Shown here: positions 60,474-64,000 of the stretch, one piece after another | Layout of the letters: every line of letters begins with the position of its first letter | Position numbering within the stretch: the first letter of the stretch is position 1 | Origin: an uncultured Prevotella sp. | Lineage (GTDB): Bacteria; Bacteroidota; Bacteroidia; Bacteroidales; Bacteroidaceae | Reading direction: 5' to 3' | Length of the DNA stretch: 64,000 bases | NCBI GenBank assembly: GCA_946415245.1 | Contig: CAMKRS010000004.1 | Coordinates: 32,410 to 96,409, forward strand | Notes under the pieces: generated by a model | Told to the model about the DNA's origin: nothing | What the model saw: only the letters and a program-made list of their open reading frames with translations | Databases searched by the model: none | Program-made: the position numbers and the translations under genes

Positions 60474-60953
60474 ATGGCAGAAAACAAGAAATTAAGCATC
60501 ATCGCTTTCAGTGGCGATTTTGACAAACTGACAGCAGTATTTACATTAGGTACGGGCGCGGCAGCAGTGGGGTACGAAGTGAACATTTTCTTCACCTTCT
60601 GGGGGCTCGATGCCATCAAACAAAAGCAGGGCCGAAGCTTTACCGGCGGCAACTGGCTGACAAAGATCTTTGGCTTTATGATGGGTGGTCTGAAAGTCAC
60701 TCCTACCAGCCGCTTCAACTTCCTCGGTGCCGGTCCGAAAATCTTCCGCTACCTGATGCGGAAGAACAACGTGGCGACGCTCGAAGAACTGGTCGAGGCG
60801 GCGAAGGCACTGGGCATTAACCTCTATGCCTGCGAGATGGCAATGCACGTGCTCGGTCTGAAGAAGGAGGACTTCATCCCTGAGGTGAAGGATGTGCTCG
60901 GCGTGGCGTCGTTCCTCAATCTCTCAGAAGGCGGACAGACATTATTTATTTAA
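60474..60953 (+). CDS. DsrE/DsrF-like sulfur-relay protein
   Basis: 159 aa from the ATG at 60474. DsrE-type fold (LSIIAFSGDFDKLTAVFTLG; EVNIFFTFWGLDAIK; TLEELVEAAKALGINLYACEMAMHVLG) with a conserved Cys120 placed where DsrE/TusD proteins carry persulfide. A Phe/Gly-rich insert around 60-95 is typical of the larger DsrE2-like group and may contact membrane. First gene of the encapsulin operon. Confidence 0.85.
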   Translation: MAENKKLSIIAFSGDFDKLTAVFTLGTGAAAVGYEVNIFFTFWGLDAIKQKQGRSFTGGNWLTKIFGFMMGGLKVTPTSRFNFLGAGPKIFRYLMRKNNVATLEELVEAAKALGINLYACEMAMHVLGLKKEDFIPEVKDVLGVASFLNLSEGGQTLFI

Positions 60954-60965
60954 ATTGGTAAGGAT

Positions 60966-61190
60966 ATGGCAACAAAAGTATTAGACATCACGAAGGAGCA
61001 CTGCCCGATGACCTTCGTCAAGACAAAGATTGAGCTGTCGAAACTACAGCCGGGCGACACACTCGAAGTATTGCTCTCTGAGGGCGAACCGCTCGACAAC
61101 GTGCCCCGCAACGCCCGCGAGCAGGGCTATAACGTGCTCTCCGTAGAGCATGTAGAAGGCACTACACACAAAGTAACAATCAAAAAGTAA
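60966..61190 (+). CDS. TusA-family sulfurtransferase
   Basis: 74 aa with the TusA active motif LDITKEHCPMTFVKTKIEL, Cys13 being the persulfide carrier. TusA proteins accept sulfur from cysteine desulfurases and pass it to DsrE-like partners, both of which are encoded in this operon. Starts 12 nt after the DsrE-like gene. Confidence 0.92.
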   Translation: MATKVLDITKEHCPMTFVKTKIELSKLQPGDTLEVLLSEGEPLDNVPRNAREQGYNVLSVEHVEGTTHKVTIKK

Positions 61191-61230
61191 AAAAGGTAAA
61201 ATAAGTATAACATTAAAAACTCAAACGATT

Positions 61231-62670
61231 ATGGCAGATTCTAATTTACAGCGCAGTGTGACCACTGCAACCGCCAGAAGACTGGCTACGACCACAAAAA
61301 CCGCCCCGCAGATGGGCTCCATCACCCCGAGGCTATTGCTGAAACTCCTGCCCTGGGTACAGGTCAGCGGCGGCACGTTCCGCGTAAACCGCACGAAGGT
61401 GGAGTTACGAAAGAACGACCGCCTACCCATCCAGTATGTCAACGGTGTGCCCTCGTTTACGGCGAAGAACCTCAAGGCGATTCCCCTCTTCTCTGAATTC
61501 GACGACGAGATACTGCACCGTCTGGTGAGTTCGTTCGAGGCAAAGGAGATAGATGTCGACAAGTTCTTCGTAGAGGAAGGCAAGGACAAGCAGCGCTTCT
61601 TCATCGTGGCCAGCGGTCAGGCAGAGGTCATCAGCAAAGGCCCTCACGGCGAGGACCTGCGGATCGCGCTTTTGGGCGACGGCGAATATTTCGGCGAGGC
61701 CGACCTGCTGGATGAGCAGGAATCGACGGTCAGCGTGCGCGCCATCACTCCAACGGTGTTCCTTGGCCTGAAGCTGAAGGAACTGATCAAGTTTATCAAG
61801 GAAGTGCCTGATTTCCGCGAGACCTTCACAAAGGCTGTCGATAAGCAGTTGCGCCTGAAGGCATCGGTGAACGACAACGGCGAGAAGCACATCGATCTGG
61901 TGAGCGGTCATGAGGAAGACAACATCATCCCTGAGACTTACATCGATTACGAGGAGAATCCGACGGAGTACTCGCTGAACACATTGCAGACGGTGGTGCG
62001 TGTGCATACCCGTGTGAGCGACCTTTATAATAATCCCTACAACCAGTTAGAGGAGCAGCTTCGCCTCTCGATTGAGAGCATCAAGGAGCGTCAGGAGTGG
62101 GAACTCATCAACAACAAGCAGTTCGGTTTGCTGGCTGCCGCCAACCCTGCCTACCGCATCACCACCCGTTATGGTGCGCCCACACCCGACGACCTCGATG
62201 AGTTGTTGTCACTGGTGTGGAAAGAGCCGGCTTTCTTCATCGCTAACCCACGTGCCATCGCTGCTTTCGAGCGCGAATGTACCTGGCGCGGTGTACCGCC
62301 TGTAACCGCAGATCTCTTCGGCACAAAGGTCATCCTATGGCGCGGCGTGCCCCTGATTCCTTCAGACAAGGTGGAGGTAGAAGGCCAGTACTTGACAGGT
62401 CGCGGTGTTGGCACAACCAAGATTATCCTCGTGCGCGTCGGTGAGAAGAATCAGGGTGTCATCGGTCTGCACCAGAGCGGTATTCCTGGCGAGATTGCCC
62501 CGTCTTTGAGTGCCCGTCTGATGGGTCTCGACAAGTTCGGCGTGGCCTCTTATTTGCTCACGAAGTACTTCTCATTGGCCGCGCTTACCGACGACGCCAT
62601 CGCCGTGCTCGAAAATGTCGAGGTTGGCTATTATCACGATTATCAGCATCGTAACAAAGTAGAGAAATAA
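61231..62670 (+). CDS. Family 2B encapsulin shell protein
   Basis: 479 aa. N-terminal arm ARRLATTTKTAPQMGSI and LLPWVQVSGGTFRVNR are hallmarks of family 2 encapsulins. Residues about 82-200 form a cyclic-nucleotide-binding-like insert (FFIVASGQAEVISKGPHGED; LLGDGEYFGEADLL), which defines the 2B subgroup. The rest is the HK97-like shell fold (VWKEPAFFIANPRAIAAFERE; GEIAPSLSARLMG). It should self-assemble into a protein cage around the desulfurase encoded next. The 40-nt gap upstream contains an A-rich GTAAAA-type tract. Confidence 0.92.
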   Translation: MADSNLQRSVTTATARRLATTTKTAPQMGSITPRLLLKLLPWVQVSGGTFRVNRTKVELRKNDRLPIQYVNGVPSFTAKNLKAIPLFSEFDDEILHRLVSSFEAKEIDVDKFFVEEGKDKQRFFIVASGQAEVISKGPHGEDLRIALLGDGEYFGEADLLDEQESTVSVRAITPTVFLGLKLKELIKFIKEVPDFRETFTKAVDKQLRLKASVNDNGEKHIDLVSGHEEDNIIPETYIDYEENPTEYSLNTLQTVVRVHTRVSDLYNNPYNQLEEQLRLSIESIKERQEWELINNKQFGLLAAANPAYRITTRYGAPTPDDLDELLSLVWKEPAFFIANPRAIAAFERECTWRGVPPVTADLFGTKVILWRGVPLIPSDKVEVEGQYLTGRGVGTTKIILVRVGEKNQGVIGLHQSGIPGEIAPSLSARLMGLDKFGVASYLLTKYFSLAALTDDAIAVLENVEVGYYHDYQHRNKVEK

Positions 62671-64000
62671 TGATAGATATTCAGAATATTAACGGATACG
62701 GTATCGAGGACCCTGGCTTCGCGCTGCTACGAGAAGTGGCCCAAAAGTACTGCCCCGAAGAATTGCAGGCGGAAAGGAAGGCGATACTTCCGGATGAAAG
62801 CCTCAATCTGACCGAGCTGGAAGCTAGTTTCAATCAGCTGCTGGCGGGCGGAAGTGGCTATGGTGATCTTCCTTACATCGGCGATTCTGAGGCTGAGACC
62901 AGAGCCATCCCCAAGGACGATGGTTTCGGCATCGGCATCCCTGAGACACAGAAGCTGCGCGACCTGCACTACGAGGAGGCGGACACGCTGAACTCGGAGC
63001 AGATCAAGCGCGACTTCCCCGTGCTCAATCAGAAGGTGAACGGCCACGACCTCGTCTGGCTCGACAACGGTGCCACGACGCAGAAGCCGAACCAGGTCAT
63101 CGACAAGATCTCGGACTATTACCGTAATTATAATTCGAACATCCATCGCGGGGCGCATACCCTTGCTGCCCGTGCGACGGATGCCTACGAGGAGGCACGC
63201 GAAAAGGTGCAGCGGTTTATCAACGCCGCCACCAGCGAGGAGATCATCTTCGTGCGCGGCACCACCGAGGGCATCAACCTCGTGGCGCAGACTTACGGAC
63301 GACAGTTCCTGACACCAGGCGATGAAGTGATTGTCTCTGAACTCGACCATCATGCCAACATCGTGCCCTGGCAGCGCGTGGCTCAGGAGAAGGGCGCCAC
63401 CCTGCGCGCCATTCCCACCGATCAGAACGGCGACCTGATTCTTTCTGAGTTCGAGCGCCTCATCACGCCTCGTACGCGGTTTGTCTCAGTGGGTCATGTC
63501 AATAACACCTTCGGCACGATCAACGATGTGAAGCGCATCATCGAGATTGCCCATTCGCACAATATTCCTGTGCTGATTGATGGCGCACAGAGTATTGCTC
63601 ACACACCTGTCGATGTGCAGGCTTTGGGTGCAGATTTCTTCGTGTTCAGCGGTCATAAAATCTACGGGCCTAATGGCATCGGCGTGGTCTATGGTCGCAA
63701 GGAACTCTTAGACAAGATGCAGCCCTGGCAAGGTGGAGGCAACATGATTAAAGACGTTACCATCGAGCGTACGGAGTACAACGTGCCCCCTGCCCGTTTC
63801 GAGGCTGGTACACCCAATGTGGCTGATGCCATCGGACTAGGTGCTGCCCTCGACTATGTGTCGCACATCGGTCTGCGCAATATCGAGCACCATGAGCACC
63901 AGCTGACGGAGTATGCCCGTGAGCAGCTCGCCCAGATTCCTGGTCTGACGCTTATCGGCAATCCCAAGAACCGCGTGTCTGTCGTGTCGTTCGTCCTCGA
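62670..64000 (+). CDS. Encapsulin-associated cysteine desulfurase (3' end outside window)
   Basis: 443 codons are visible; the track omits it because no stop lies in the window. The start ATG shares one base with the encapsulin TAA. Residues 1-107 are an extra Gly/Pro-containing segment (LLAGGSGYGDLPYIGD) not found in ordinary SufS and fit for a cargo-loading domain. From 108 on it is a PLP-dependent SufS/NifS-type enzyme: LDNGATTQKP, FVRGTTEGINLVA, ELDHHANIVPWQ, DGAQSIAHTPVD, and Lys330 in FSGHKIYGPNG. The C-terminal catalytic Cys loop lies beyond the edge. Confidence 0.93.
   Translation, partial: MIDIQNINGYGIEDPGFALLREVAQKYCPEELQAERKAILPDESLNLTELEASFNQLLAGGSGYGDLPYIGDSEAETRAIPKDDGFGIGIPETQKLRDLHYEEADTLNSEQIKRDFPVLNQKVNGHDLVWLDNGATTQKPNQVIDKISDYYRNYNSNIHRGAHTLAARATDAYEEAREKVQRFINAATSEEIIFVRGTTEGINLVAQTYGRQFLTPGDEVIVSELDHHANIVPWQRVAQEKGATLRAIPTDQNGDLILSEFERLITPRTRFVSVGHVNNTFGTINDVKRIIEIAHSHNIPVLIDGAQSIAHTPVDVQALGADFFVFSGHKIYGPNGIGVVYGRKELLDKMQPWQGGGNMIKDVTIERTEYNVPPARFEAGTPNVADAIGLGAALDYVSHIGLRNIEHHEHQLTEYAREQLAQIPGLTLIGNPKNRVSVVSFVL

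Noticed and set aside
61231-62670. HK97-fold protein as a phage capsid
   Set aside because: No portal, protease, terminase or tail genes are nearby; the cNMP-like insert and cysteine desulfurase cargo identify an encapsulin.

Overview
The window looks like the chromosome of a Prevotella-type member of the Bacteroidales. The signs are TAnnTTTG -7 promoter boxes (often with a TTTG/ATTG box about 20 nt upstream), several TonB-dependent receptors, xylan-degrading GH10 and GH43 enzymes, and DUF3108, DUF4421 and GH3 family proteins. Gene density is high, with many ATGA start/stop overlaps. Both ends cut through genes: an unknown membrane-anchored protein at 1-589 and a cysteine desulfurase at 62670-64000.

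Layout. 0-11.7 kb: a helical-repeat membrane protein operon, the remains of a TonB receptor, a MATE exporter and a sodium/solute symporter sharing a symmetric promoter region, a multidomain GH10 xylanase, metG, a PD-(D/E)XK nuclease and an aldo/keto reductase. 11.7-17.2 kb: an export operon made of a STAS protein, an HlyD-like adaptor, a C39 peptidase-ABC transporter and a second ABC transporter (NHLM-type), followed by a 51-aa peptide with a double-glycine leader that the ORF track misses. 17.1-22.6 kb: DUF3108, an Ig-like lipoprotein, a GH3 family protein and DUF4421. 22.6-44.7 kb: a large anaerobic-type cobalamin region with fused enzymes (cobJ-cbiC, cbiET, cbiG-cobM, cobK-cbiD), cobSUT, cbiB, cobQ, cobB, uptake genes, two TonB receptors, a lipoprotein CbiK chelatase and two divergent cobalamin riboswitches. 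44.8-56.5 kb: GNAT, epimerase, HAD and a glutathione peroxidase-nitroreductase fusion; a LytS/LytTR pair next to GH43; an ECF S-component; a Cthe_2159-like secreted protein; tcdA; an SDR. 56.5-58.8 kb: a TonB receptor with an HMA-domain protein.

The most striking region is 58.85-64.0 kb. A family 2B encapsulin shell gene (HK97 fold with a cyclic-nucleotide-binding-like insert) is directly followed by a cysteine desulfurase with an extra N-terminal segment, the typical encapsulin cargo arrangement. Upstream in the same operon are a TusA-like and a DsrE-like sulfur carrier. Divergently transcribed are a ThiS-like carrier protein, a ThiF/MoeB-like adenylyltransferase and a JAMM (M67) peptidase. 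A roughly 154-bp palindrome carries both promoters with a central dyad, so the two operons probably respond together. I infer a compartmentalised sulfur-mobilisation pathway feeding a thiocarboxylate carrier.

A second theme is short tandem-repeat inserts, usually about four copies of a 7-9 nt unit, inside coding regions and gene junctions (symporter, cbiE, cbiD, lytS, a lipoprotein signal peptide, a TonB receptor, the thiS tail). There is also a 29-bp perfect inverted repeat inside cobT and three copies of a 22-nt palindromic repeat inside cobB. All these genes stay open.
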